Assembly (NCBI RefSeq): GCF_020080835.1
Contig: NC_058165.1
Span: 19,651,026-19,715,025, forward strand
Length of the DNA stretch: 64,000 bases
Source of the DNA: Cotesia glomerata
Taxonomy: Eukaryota > Arthropoda > Insecta > Hymenoptera > Braconidae
Direction: 5' to 3'
In this document: piece after piece, positions 12,266 to 23,590 of the stretch
Layout of the letters: the number at the start of each line of letters is the position of its first letter
How positions within the stretch are numbered: position 1 is the stretch's first letter
Position numbers and translations under genes: made by a program
Notes under the pieces: generated by a model
The model's input: only the letters and a program-made list of their open reading frames with translations
What the model was told of the DNA's origin: nothing
Database searches by the model: none

Positions 12266-12635
12266 TATAAATTATTTAGGATAATTAAAAAACACAAATA
12301 AAGGATTAAGCATGCTGACAACACGATCTTGATAAACTTAGGTGTTAATTAATAACGAAAATAAAAAAATTTGTTCTTAAAACTATAATAATAAATATGT
12401 TAGTTAATAACAAAGATTAAATGAATATGTTGTTAAAACTATTAAAACAACATGTGACCCGGATACAAGTTAGTACGGCTGAAAAGTTACTAGGAGAGTA
12501 ATCGATTTTCTTATTGATTAGAAAATTTTCTTTACTAATTAGTAAAATATAAACTTTTAATAATAAATTAGGAATGAATTAGAGAAATTTTTAAATTTTG
12601 TTGAAAAATTTAATTATTTAAGATATTTTGTCCAG

Positions 12636-12858
12636 GAATATTTATTTTAGAAATATTTTGTCGGGGGATCAAAAATTATGGAACCAAGAAGAAGAGCCGT
12701 CTGGTTTGTGTAAGCAAAACTCATTGAGGCAGACACCAGCGAATTTCAATTACCTGAATGAAGGGACTGACAAGGGTAGTGCAGAAGAACAGTCGGAAAG
12801 TGAACCCGAGCCAGTTGTTGCTCTCAAGAAGGCCAGAAGCTCATTCGAAATTCGGTAG
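12636..12858 (+). CDS. Putative terminal exon of an unidentified gene
   Basis: An open frame ends in TAG at 12856-12858 and follows two possible acceptors in the same phase (TTGTCCAG at 12635 and TTATTTTAG at 12650). The product is hydrophilic, with a Glu/Ser/Pro-rich stretch (SAEEQSESEPEPVV) and a basic end (KKARSSFEIR). It has no recognisable domain. Composition is more balanced than the flanks, as expected for coding sequence. The only in-frame ATG-less start is a TTG, so if coding it must be an internal or last exon whose partners lie outside the readable neighbourhood. Confidence 0.35.
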
Positions 12859-13400
12859 CTCGCTGAGCGCCTCGCAGTAATGAAACATTCACCGGCATAC
12901 CACAAATTGCCCTTTGCTTAAACCCATCAGCCACTCTCTCTATATATAAATATATACATATATATTTATACCACTTGCCCAGCATCAAGGAATCAACTGC
13001 TGGCCTCGGCCTTAATTTACTTTTTTTTTTCATCAGAATATATTTTTTAAACCCCCGGGTTTTGGGCGCCAAATCTTCCGCCGCGGGCAATCTCCAAAGG
13101 CAATTATTGGTTTTGAACGGGTAATTTCCCACCGTAAAGGTAAACTCGACATTCTATCTGCTTGATGTTGTTCTTCACTTGGTTTTGTTTATAGAATCGA
13201 CCGATTTTTGCAATAAAAGAGAACTGTATTGTCTTTTTGGAGCGGCTTTGATCTCCAATACTGCGGTTGATAAGAGTGTAATTGATTCCGTCAAAGACAC
13301 TGAGGCTTGCGGGCAACTTTGTTGTTTAGAATAGAAAACTTTTCCGTCTTTATTCATGAGAAAAGTTCCTAATATTGCTTGATGTGATGATATAGGAAGT
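12859..13400. other. Unique sequence, no gene supported
   Basis: Contains a short TA-rich patch near 12943-12970 and a GC-rich patch near 13050-13090. Overlapping short minus-strand frames have no recognisable content. It may be 3' UTR of the preceding exon if that exon is real. Confidence 0.3.
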
Positions 13401-14953
13401 ACACGGAAAGAAATTTTCTTCAAAATTTACCTTTGAATTAACGAGAAAAATTACCGGACTGTATTGTAATCGTGGGACGCTAAGGTGCTGCTTTACTATA
13501 TACTAGAAACAGAAATACTTTTTACAGGTGTGAGTAAAATTTACCGGTCGGAAAAAAAAAATTTTTAATTTTCAATGCAGCTTGCCGCTCGGAATATAAT
13601 TATTATTGGACATATTGTTATTAATGGAATATTATTATTATAAATTTTCTAGGTTTTATGTTTAAAAAAAAGTTGATTTTAATTTAACAACATTAAATGT
13701 TTATTTGATTTTTTTAATTTAATTTATTTTTTTAGGTTATTTCACTTTACAATCTATATATACAGAATAATAGCAAATATTTATAGATAATTTCGAATGT
13801 CATTAAAGCACATCTTTACAATTAATAGTTAACTAATTGCATAAAATTTTATTATAATGATAATTGTATAAATGTTTGTTAGAATTAACTGTAATTCAGT
13901 GTCAACTGATCACTGACATGTGAAATTTTGTAAACAGCTGAGAAGTCTACAGCGATTGCAGCGCCGCTGAAAAGTCGGTGGATAGTACCGTTACTTAGAT
14001 TCTTTTTTACCGGAGACTCCGGTAAATTTTATAGTAGTTTCAGTAAAATCTTTTGATTTTACGGTAATTTTTAAGATTCCATCAGTGAACATAACTTTTA
14101 ATCTAATTAATTTTTTACGTTTATTATTTTTACCGGTATACTACAGAAAAATTAATGGTACTTTTCTGGATTTTTACAATGTGATTGTGAATACTTATTG
14201 ATAAAATTGTAATTAGATCAGGAATTTACGAATGTCCCACGATTACTGTGGTTTGAACGGTAATTTTCAAAGAAAATTTACCCTTACATTAACGAGAAAA
14301 ATTAAGGGACTGTATTGTAATTGTGGGACGCTCAGGTGCTGCCTTACCATTTATTAGAAACAAAAATATTTTTACAGTTGTGTGAGTAAAATTTACCGGA
14401 GTCTCCGGTAAAAAAATTTTTAATTTTCAATGCAGCTTGCCGCTCGGAATATAATTATTATTTAACATATTGTTATTAAAGAAAAATAATTAGCATAAAT
14501 TTTCTAGTTTTTATGTTTAAAAAAAAGTTGATTTTAATTTAACAACATTAAATGTTTATTTGATTTTTTTAATTTAATTTATTTTTTTAAGTTATTTCAC
14601 TTTACAATCTATATATACAGAATAATAGCAAATATTTATAGATAATTTCGAATGTCATTAAAGCACATCTTTACAATTAATAGTTAACTAATTGCATAAA
14701 ATTTTATTATAATGATAATTGTATAAATGTTTGTTAGAATTAACTGTAATTCAGTGTCAACTGATCACTGACATGTGAAATTTTGTAAACAGCTGAGAAG
14801 TCTACAGCGATTGCAACGCCGCTGAAAAGTCGGTGGATAGTACCGTTACTTAGATTCTTTTTTATCGGAGACTCCGGTAAATTTTATAGTAGTTTCAGTA
14901 AAATCTTTTGATTTTACTGTAATTTTTAAGATTAAATCAGTAAAAATAACTTT

Positions 14954-16287
14954 TCTGCCCTCCGGCCGGAAAGTGGCAACTTTCTGGCCGCTGCGCTAAA
15001 CAAAGTTGCCACATTCCGGCTACGTCGAGCAGAAAAATAGTATACATACCTTGGCCAGTAAAAAGTAAAGCCTCGGCCAACAATTACATGTGATCTGAGA
15101 CTTTTCTTATTTTACTGGCCTAGGTATGTAATATACTATTTCTTGCTCTCCTAGCCGAAAGTACGCTCTTCCTGGCAGCAATTCACTCCAGGAAGAGCAA
15201 CTTTTATGGCCTGCTCTAACGCATGCGCGCTACGCATATTTTCTGGCTCGGCAGCACAGAACCTCGCTTTCTTTCGCATTTTCGTGGCGCGACCGGCCTA
15301 TACAGCGAGTTTCAACTGTATATATAACAGTCACAACATCGTCTGTATGTAACATGTCAGCGCATGAACTAACCAAAAAATGTCAAAAAAATAAAAATAA
15401 TTTTTAACTAGATCATTGTTAATGAACTATTTAATAATAATACTGCACAAATAATTTATATAAAAAGTTTAAAAAATAAAACATAATAGTTTTGTGAATT
15501 TTATTTGCTTTTTTTTTATATTTTGATAGTTAGTAAAGCAATGTTTATAAAACGATCCATGTACTCTACAAACTTGTAATAATTTAATTTCAATCTTTCT
15601 TAGCCGTCGAATTCTAATTAAAACCTAATTTTTAATCAACTTAAAAAAATAAATTCTGTAATTAGAATGAGTTTAAATATTTGTGACAAATTCTGTGCAT
15701 GATATCACTCTTAATCAGAGCATTTGTTAGTAAAGTTTAAAATAACATTTTTTTTTCAATTTATTAACTTTTATTTTTTTTTTTTTTTATACCCGCCCCG
15801 ACCAGCAAAGCCTCGGCTTTGCAAAAGTCGGGCGGCGTCCCTCTCACGCCCGGCAAAACCTCGGCTTCGCCTCGGTTTTGCAAAACCCCTTCCACGGGGT
15901 TACGTACTTTCGGCTGGAGAGCAAGAAAAATAGTATACAACCCATGACCAGAATGTTGGATACCCTGACGTATGTGATATGATGGCCGAGGCTCCGCCTC
16001 GGCCATCATATCCCATACGCCAGGAAATCCAACTTTCTGGCTTTGGATTGTAATATACTATTCAATCTATAGTATATTACATACCTAGGCCAGTAAAATA
16101 AGAAAAGTCTCAGATCACATGTAATTGTTGGCCGAGGCGAAGCCGAGGTTGACAAACATGTGATCTGAGGCTTTCTTATTTACTGGCCAAGGTGTGTATA
16201 CTATTTTTCTGCTCGACGTAGCCGGAATGTGGCAACTTTGTTTAGCGCAGCGGCCAGAAAGTTACCACTTTCCGGCCGGAGGGCAGA
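14954..16287. mobile_element. Hairpin-bounded composite element (cluster 2)
   Basis: Both edges are inverted copies of the same GC-rich hairpin (CTGCCCTCCGGCCGG at the left, CCGGCCGGAGGGCAG at the right), and family B resumes on each side. Left hairpins 14954-15225 include a hairpin 2 with most of one arm deleted. A cargo of about 550 bp follows (15240-15790), partly shared with 2855-3009. Right hairpins 15795-16287 include GCAAAACC paired with GGTTTTGC (15853-15881) and a 40-bp stem at 15948-16041 around GGCCGAGGCTCCGCCTCGG. No open frame of note. Confidence 0.75.
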
Positions 16288-16386
16288 AAATTAATTTTTT
16301 ACGTCTATTAGTTTTTACCGGTATACTACAGTAAAAATTAATGGTACTTTTCTGGATTTTTTACATTGTAATTGTGAATAATTATT

Positions 16387-17149
16387 CACGGAAAAAAGTA
16401 AACTGTAATAAATAACGGTCGATTTATAATAAGTAATGATCAACTGCTAAAAATTACCATTTCAAACAGTAAAATCGTGATTGTACTGTTCCCTTTATAT
16501 TTATAATATTTACCATTTAAATGTTACAATTGACTCTTTACATGGAAGAAAATACTATTTCAAACAGTAATATTCGCTATAAAAAAGTCCTAAATGTTTA
16601 AGTATATTAATTAAGAATTTAGACTTTGATATTTATCATATCGTACCTAAAAAATGATCTTATGATATGTAAAAAGTATAAAATAAAATAAGTAAATTTC
16701 TAATACAAGCAACGTCAATATTTACAAAGTAAAATGGTAAATTTTAGACGCAACGCTAAAAATCAAACTGTAATTATTGACTTGCTTGGACTGGTAAAAT
16801 GTATATTTTAAAAGTATAATTTTTACTGTTTCAAATGTTAAATTATCCCAGAGTGAGACCCCCTTTTCTTTCATCTGAGTTCCCCTTCTCATAATTTGGA
16901 CTTTATGTTGAAATGGCAATTTTTACTCTTTGAAACTGTAATTTTTTAAGATGAAAAAGTCGTTATTTACTATAGTAACAGCTACTAATCACTTATTTTG
17001 GATATTAAATTATAAATTGTGGCTTTTATACTTTCTACATTAAGTTTTGTAATATTTATATTTTTGCCACTCCGATGTCCGCTTTACTGTTTGAAACTAT
17101 AAAAATTAGCCAGAATCCGAGTAAATATTACAGTTTACTTTTTTCCGTG
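16387..17149. mobile_element. MITE family T
   Basis: Terminal repeats CACGGAAAAAAGTAAACTG and CAGTTTACTTTTTTCCGTG bound 763 bp. Compared with the empty site in B2 (AATTATTGAAA), the target is duplicated as TT on both flanks (16385-16386, 17150-17151). A word like AAACAGTAA, or its complement TTACTGTTT, occurs about eight times on both strands. No protein is encoded. Confidence 0.85.
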
Positions 17150-19188
17150 TTGAAAGAATTGTAATTAGATCATAAATTTACGATTGTCCCTCGATTACTG
17201 TGATTTAAACAGTAATTTTTAAAGAAAATTTCTTCCGTGTATGACTCAATATGCTTGTTATGGCTTGATATATGTCCTAATATTCTTGATACAGCCATAT
17301 AAGAAAATAAACACTATCGTATATTTTTTCACGAATAGTTTTTAGTTCTCGTAACTATCGACAAGAATTAATTTGAAAAATATCTCGAGTATCGGTATCA
17401 GAAGGCGCGGAGGTAACTCAAGCAAGTACTTTTGTAAAAAGCATCACCCACGCTTCCAGGTGAGACCACACAAGTCGCGTCATTTGTTAGACATGCAACA
17501 TCATGTCGTTTACTTACACCATTGCAATTAAACACTTCTCACGTTAAATTGTTCTAAAATTTTTATTCCAGCTCCAATATTTTTTTTTTATACAATATTC
17601 CTTCACGGAAAGAAATTTTCTTTAAGAATTACCGTTAAAATCACAGTAATCGTGGGACATTCGTAAATTTTTGATCTAATTACAATTTTATCAATAATTA
17701 TTCACAAACACATTGTAAAAAATCCAGAAAATTACCATTAATTTTTACTGTAGTATACCGGTAAAAATAATAAACGTAAAAAATTAATTAGGTTAAAAGT
17801 TATTTTCACTGATTTAATCTTAAAAATTACCGTAAAATCAAAAGATTTTACTGAAATTACTATAAAATTTACCGGAGTCTCCGGTAAAAAAGAATCTAAG
17901 TAACGGTACTATCCACCGACTTTTCAGCGGCGCTGCAATCGCTGTAGACTTCTCAGCTGTTTACAAAATTTCACATGTCAGTGATCAGTTGACACTGAAT
18001 TACAGTTAATTCTAACAAACATTTATACAATTATCATTATAATAAAATTTTATGCAATTAGTTAACTATTAATTGTAAAGATGTGCTTTAATGACATTCG
18101 CAATTATCTATAAATATTCTCTATTATTCTATATATATAGATTGTAAAGTGAAATAACCTAAAAAAATAAATTAAATTAAAAAAATCAAATAGACATTTA
18201 ATGTTGTTAAATTAAAATCAACTTTTTTTTTTTAAACATAAAACCTAGAAAATTTATACTAATAATTTTTCTTTAATAACAATATGTCCAATAATAATTA
18301 TATTCCAAGCGGCAAGCTGCATTGAAAATTAAAAATTTTTTTACCGGAGACTCCGGTAAATTTTACTCACACAACTGTAAAAATATTTTTGTTTCTAGTA
18401 AATGGTAAGGCAGCACCTGAACGTCCCACAATTACAATACAGTCCCTTAATTTTTCTCGTTAATGTAAGGGTAAATTTTCTTTGAAAATTACAGTTCAAA
18501 CCACAGTAATTGTGGGACATTCGTAAATTTTTGATCTAATTACAATTTTATCAATAATTATTCACAAACACATTGTAAAAAATCCAGAAAATTACCATTA
18601 ATTTTTACTGTAGTATACCGGTAAAAATAATAAACGTAAAAAATTAATTAGGTTAAAAGTTATTTTCACTGATTTAATCTTAAAAATTACCGTAAAATCA
18701 AAAGATTTTACTGAAATTACTATAAAATTTACCGGAGTCTCCGGTAAAAAAGAATCTAAGTAACGGTACTATCCACCGACTTTTCAGCGGCGCTGCAATC
18801 GCTGTAGACTTCTCAGCTGTTTACAAAATTTCACATGCCAGTGATCAGTTGACACTGAATTACAGTTAATTCTAACAACACATTTATACAATTATCATTA
18901 TAATAAAATTTTATGCAATTAGTTAACTATTAATTGTAAAGATGTGCTTTAATGACATTCGCAATTATCTATAAATATTCTCTATTATTCTATATATATA
19001 GATTGTAAAGTGAAATAACCTAAAAAAATAAATTAAATTAAAAAAATCAAATAGACATTTAATGTTGTTAAATTAAAATCAACTTTTTTTTTTAAACATA
19101 AAACACAGAAAATTGATAATAATAATATTCCATTAATAACAATGTGTCTAATAATAATTATATTCCAAGCGGCAAGCTTGAAAATTAA

Positions 19189-20980
19189 ATAGTATATTAC
19201 ACACCTAGGGAAGTAAAGTAAGAAATGTCTCAGATCACATGTAATTGTTGGCCGAGGCGAAGCCGAGGTCAACAAACATGTGATCTGAGGCTTTCTTATT
19301 TACTTCCCAAGGAGTGTATACTATTTTTTTGTCCGACGAAGGCGGAAAGCGGCAACTTAGTTTAGCGCAGCGGGACGAAAGTTGCCACTTTCCGCCCGGA
19401 GGGCAAAAAAGTATATTACACTACAAGGGCAGAAAGTTGAGATTCCCGCACTGCGCGCCATGATGCCCGAGGCGAAGCCGAGGGCATCATGTCGCGCAGT
19501 TCAGGGCTCTCAAATTTCTGGCCATGTAGTGTATACTAGTTTTCTTGCTATCTGGTCGAAAGTACGCAAACAATTGCGTTGAATAAAATTGATACCTGCC
19601 CCCGACATTTGCGGCACGAGCGAAGCGAGTGCTGCTGGTCGGGGGGGGGGGGGGGGGGGCATCAAATACACCTGTCAATAAAGATACTAATTTATAATCT
19701 ATCATATTACTACTTTCTTTTAAGAAAAGATCTTAATTTAATTAAATAAATTTAAAGTTATAAATATATTATAAATTAACTCTGATTTTAAGAATAAAAA
19801 AAAAAACAGAAAAATGAAATAATAATCGTAAAATGCATAGAAATAAATATTAAGAAAAAAGTCTGTTGGTGTATTTTTTCAAATAATTATTTGTTCAATA
19901 ATGAATTTATTTATTTGAGAATATCTATCAGGATAAAAAATATTTCGCGTTTCTTTTGGTAATTTAAATATTAAACAAGTCTCATTTCATTAAAATAAAT
20001 ATTTATTTTCTATAATTAACTTAGTTTCAACCTAAAATCATTGACCCATAACAAGACAGATGAAAATTAAATTAGCCGACATGTGAAACTTTTTATAATT
20101 TATTTTATTGATAAATAATTTTTAAAAAATTAAAACAAAAATTTTCACATGTAGAAAATTTCAAAAATTATACGTGGAATTTTTTAAAAATACTTTTTTA
20201 GTTCTAGTTTTCAATTAATAAAAACATCAAAAACTGTTGAGTGTCGGTTAACTTAATTTTCATACAAGACAGATACATTCATAACAATCACAAGTAAGGT
20301 TAGGCTTCTAAACATAAGTTCTAGAGTGAGCGCGTCTACCGACTTTCGAGCTTTCTGCCGCCTCGAGTCTCGTTGTCAGTGCATGAATGCATTATTTCGG
20401 CTCCCCGTCGTAGAGCGCATGCGCGACTCGACCACGGTATAAAAAAGGGTGTTTTGCCCTCCGGGCGGAAAGTGGCAACTTTCGTCCCGCTGCGCTAAAC
20501 TAAGTTGCCGCTTTCCGCCTTCGTCGGACAAAAATAGTAGTTTTTGCCCTCCGGGCGGAAAGTGGCAACTTTCGTCCCGCTGCGCTAAACTAAGTTGCCG
20601 CTTTCCGCCTTCGTCGGATAAAAAAATAGTATACACTCCTCGGGAAGTAAATAAGAAAGCCTCAGATCACATGTTTGTTGACCTCGGCTTCGCCTCAGCC
20701 AACAATTACATGTGATCTGAGACATTTCTTACTTTACTTCCCTAGGTGTGTAATATACTATTTCTTACCTAGGGCAGGAAAATAAGAAATGTCTCAGATT
20801 ACATGTAATTGTTGACCGAGGCGAAGCCGAGGTCGACAAACATGTGATCTGAGGCTTTCTTATTTCCTGCCCGTGGTGAGAATACTATTTTTCTCCTCGA
20901 CGGAGGCGGAAAGCGGCATTTTCATTTAACGCAGCGGGCGGAAAATTGACGCTTTTCGCCCGGAGGGGAGAAAAAAGTAT
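19189..20980. mobile_element. Hairpin-bounded composite element (clusters 3 and 4) with cargo
   Basis: Left cluster (19189-19545): a hairpin 2 with arms GGGAAGTAA/TTACTTCCC, a hairpin 1, and a 50-bp stem around CCCGAGGCGAAGCCGAGGG. A hairpin-like segment with a run of about 18 G follows at 19598-19660. Cargo of about 800 AT-rich bases (19660-20450) holds a small MULE-like MITE. Right cluster (20452-20980): two direct copies of hairpin 1, then two hairpin 2 copies in opposite orientation with different arms (GGGAAGTAA and GGGCAGGAA), then a last hairpin 1. No credible protein. Confidence 0.75.
20060..20263. mobile_element. Mutator-like MITE with 9-bp target duplication
   Basis: Inverted ends ATGAAAATTAAATTAGCCGA and its near complement GTTAACTTAATTTTCAT bound 204 bp. 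The nine bases ACAAGACAG stand directly outside each end (20051-20059, 20264-20272), which is the duplication length typical of Mutator-like elements. One end of a related copy may be at 38878-38899. Not autonomous. Confidence 0.75.
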
Positions 20981-21186
20981 TTCTGTTTCTAGTAAATGAT
21001 AAAGCAGCATAGCGTCCCACGATTACAATGCAGTCCGGTAATTTTCTCGTTAACTTAAGGGTAAATTTCAACGAAAATTTCTTTCCGTGTTTAAATTTGT
21101 CGATTAAATATATGCGAGCCTAAAATTAATGAATTGGAGTAAAAATCAGATTAATAGAATCAAATTAAGAGCCAGGATGATTTAAC

Positions 21187-21381
21187 CTGGAGGCAAACAA
21201 TAAAGGTTCCCATGAGTTCGAGACGCTCTAGTAAGATAGCGCTGCTAGTAAATTTATAACTCAAGTCTTTTAAGATGTCAGTGATTAATCCAGTGAGTGA
21301 GGGACCACCCAGTTCTTTGCTACCAGCGCCCAGTATCTTTCTTATTAGTTTATAACACTCGAGGTGATTTTTTTCCAATAT
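21187..21381 (-). CDS. Putative internal coding exon, unidentified
   Basis: On the minus strand a 195-bp open segment (65 codons, phase 0 at both ends) is bounded by a TTTAG acceptor and a CAG/GTTAAA donor. The predicted peptide is helix-like and leucine-rich (LECYKLIRKILGAGSKELGG ... LLERLELMGTFIVCLQ), resembling a repeat of an armadillo/HEAT-type protein, but I cannot name a family. Flanking exons are not visible, since family B and minisatellite sequence surround it. The exact-codon length and both splice signals support it; the lack of partners weakens it. Confidence 0.35.
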
Positions 21382-21960
21382 CTAAATGTCCAATCAATCA
21401 TTAACAATAATTGCTAATCATCAAATAAAATATATTCTATTACCTTGCAATGATTTAAAATGATGATTCAAAGTTTTGCGGAATATCAGGCTCGGAAACA
21501 GAGACAGTCTTTGTCGCGGATTCCGCAAAGGGCCCAATCATTCAGCTGGGCCCCGGGAACGTGTAATGAATGGCCGGCATTTACATACCAAGATGGCGAG
21601 TGGTATCTTATTACAAACGATAGCTGGACTCTGGATGGGATGGGATGGTCCAGGATCTCTTTAAGAGAAGGGAGAGCTTTCAAGGAATTAACAACGCACG
21701 ACGATTCCGTCTGCGTTTATATACAGTCCCGTAGCCTTATTCTGGTTATTCTATCGTATAAGTCGTATCGGTCTTGAGATTAACAATGAACACCAAGGTG
21801 GTCGCGTACACTTGCCGTTTAAGACATGATTAACATCCGTTAATAAGATTAATGCTGTTTGATGATAACTTACTATTGTTGAAAACTTAAAGATGTTTTT
21901 TTTTAATTTTTTTGTGCAATTCTATTGAAAAATATTTTAAATTTCGTGAAAAAATTTCAT
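21382..21960. other. Unique, relatively GC-rich sequence
   Basis: The stretch 21470-21790 is unusually GC-rich for the window and has overlapping open frames on both strands (up to 105 codons on the plus strand, rich in Trp and Ser). None has recognisable content or splice context. It could be regulatory or part of an unseen gene. Confidence 0.3.
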
Positions 21961-23265
21961 TTATACAGTCTATATGACCATATATGGCATGCTCTGGCCA
22001 TATATAGCCATATATATGGCCTAGTCTGGTAATATATGGCATGATTTAGTTATATATGGCTTTATTTAGTCATACATGGTCACATATAGTGCGATTTGGT
22101 CACAGTTGACCTGGTCTGGTCATATATGCCCATATATGAAATAGTTTGGTCATTTATGGCATTACGTGGCCATATATGGCCACGTATAGCATTGCTTGGT
22201 CACATGTGGCCTGATCTGATCATATATGGCATATTTGGGTCATTTATGGGATTACTTGGCCATATATGGCTACATGTAACATAATTTGGTCATAAGTGGC
22301 CTGGTCTGATTATATATGCCCATAAATATGGCATAGTTTGGTCATTTATGGCATTACGTGGACAGATATGGCCACGTATAGCGTTCTTTGGCCATAGGTG
22401 GCCTGATCTGATCATATATGGCCATATATATGGCATAGTTGAGTCATTTGTAGTATTAAGTGGCCATATATGGCCACATATAGCATTATTTGTTCATAAA
22501 TGGCTTAATATGGTTATATTTGTCCATATATATGGCACAATTTGGTCATTTATGGCACTACGTGGCCATATATGGCCGCATATAGCATTATGTGGTTATA
22601 TATAGCATGATTCAATCATTTGGTCATTTTCGGCACATATGGCACATATGGCACATATGGCATCATTTGATCACATATGGCATGATTTGGTGATGTGTGG
22701 CCTGATCTGATCATACATGGCAATCTATATTTAACTTTCTTAGTTCACATATGGCAAAAATGGCATGATTCGGTCATATATGGCATTTTCTGATCATATA
22801 TGGCTTGATTTGATCATTTTTTACCATATATATTTAGCCTTCTTTGGTCATATTTGGCATTATAACCACAAATGGCATGATTTGGTTATATATGGCATGA
22901 TCTGGTTATGTTTGGCGTGATCTGGTTATTCTTGGCTATATGTATTTACTTTCTTTGCTCATATATGGCATAAATTGACAACATAGGGCATCATTTGGTC
23001 ATATATGGCCTGATCCGATCATTCTTGGCCATATATATTTAACCTTATTTGGTCATATATGAAAAAAAAACGGCATAATTTGACAACATATGGCATCATT
23101 TGGTCATATATGGCCTGATCTAATCATATATGGCGATCTATATGCAACTTTCTTTGGTCATATGTGGCAAGAATGACATGTTTTTGTTATATATGGCAAA
23201 AATGGCATGATTTGGTCCTAAATGGCATGATCTGATCCTGCATGCCCTGATTTAATCGTTTTTGC
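21961..23265. repeat. CCATATATGG-type minisatellite, left part
   Basis: A degenerate tandem repeat built on phrases such as TGGTCATATATGGC and TGGCCTGATCTGATCA, with unit lengths of about 16-40 bp. The palindrome CCATATATGG, which fits a CArG box (CC, six A/T, GG), recurs at least five times. Open frames across it are repeat artefacts. It continues at 27429 after the BEL/Pao insertion. Confidence 0.85.
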
Positions 23266-23267
23266 CA

Positions 23268-23590
23268 GCGTCGATAAGCGGCGATGAAAGCGGCAGCGGG
23301 GTAGTCAGTTTCTAGCTCTAAGTGTACAGCTGAACTGAACATGCATACAAAGACTGCAATCCAGCCTTTGTATGTTTTTGCTCCACGTCCTTGAAACGTT
23401 TTCAGCGTGATAGGTCCAGCGTAGTCGAGTCCTGTATGCAAGAAGGCTCGAGTTGGCTGTACTCGTGCGGCGGGTAGTTGACCCATCAACTGTTGAGCGC
23501 GTTCTCCACGGTGTCTCGTGCAGATAACGCAGCGTAAAATAAATGATCTGACTGGAAGCTGTAAGCTGAGTACCTCCGTAAAGCGTTTTG
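23268..23590 (-). pseudogene. BEL/Pao integrase core, truncated
   Basis: The frame contains ILRCVICTRHRGERAQQLMG, the second half of the zinc-binding domain. GLDYAGP with the first catalytic Asp follows, then KGWIAVFVCM and AVHLELETDYPAAAFIAAYR. Sequence identity to the element stops at about YRRW. The second catalytic Asp and the Glu of the DDE triad are absent, so it cannot be functional. The next bases are minisatellite. Confidence 0.85.

Larger units (their letters stand above)
13402..17239 (-). mobile_element. MITE family B, inverted tandem dimer (B3) with two insertions
   Basis: Outer ends are CACGGAAAG and TTCTTCCGTG with TA at each flank (13400-13401, 17240-17241). Two units lie about 851 bp apart, measured at GTGGGACGCT (13471 and 14322). 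The second unit is split by a hairpin composite (14954-16287) and by a separate MITE (16387-17149). Both insertion points can be read against intact B2. Confidence 0.85.
17604..21089 (+). mobile_element. MITE family B, tandem dimer (B4) with a large insertion
   Basis: It starts CACGGAAAGAAA at 17604 and ends TTTCTTTCCGTG at 21089, with TT on both flanks. The two units are 860 bp apart (GTGGGACATTCG at 17651 and 18511). The second is broken at about 19188 and resumes at about 20980 with AAGTATTTCTGTTTCTAG. The insertion is the hairpin composite described separately. Confidence 0.85.

Noticed and set aside
15781..16287. GC-rich palindromes as bacterial (symbiont) contamination
   Set aside because: They are embedded in insect MITE sequence on both sides and occur as dispersed copies in the same contig.
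21460..21777. 105-codon plus-strand frame as a gene
   Set aside because: Overlapping open frames exist on both strands, the composition is Trp-rich without recognisable motifs, and no splice or polyadenylation context was seen.
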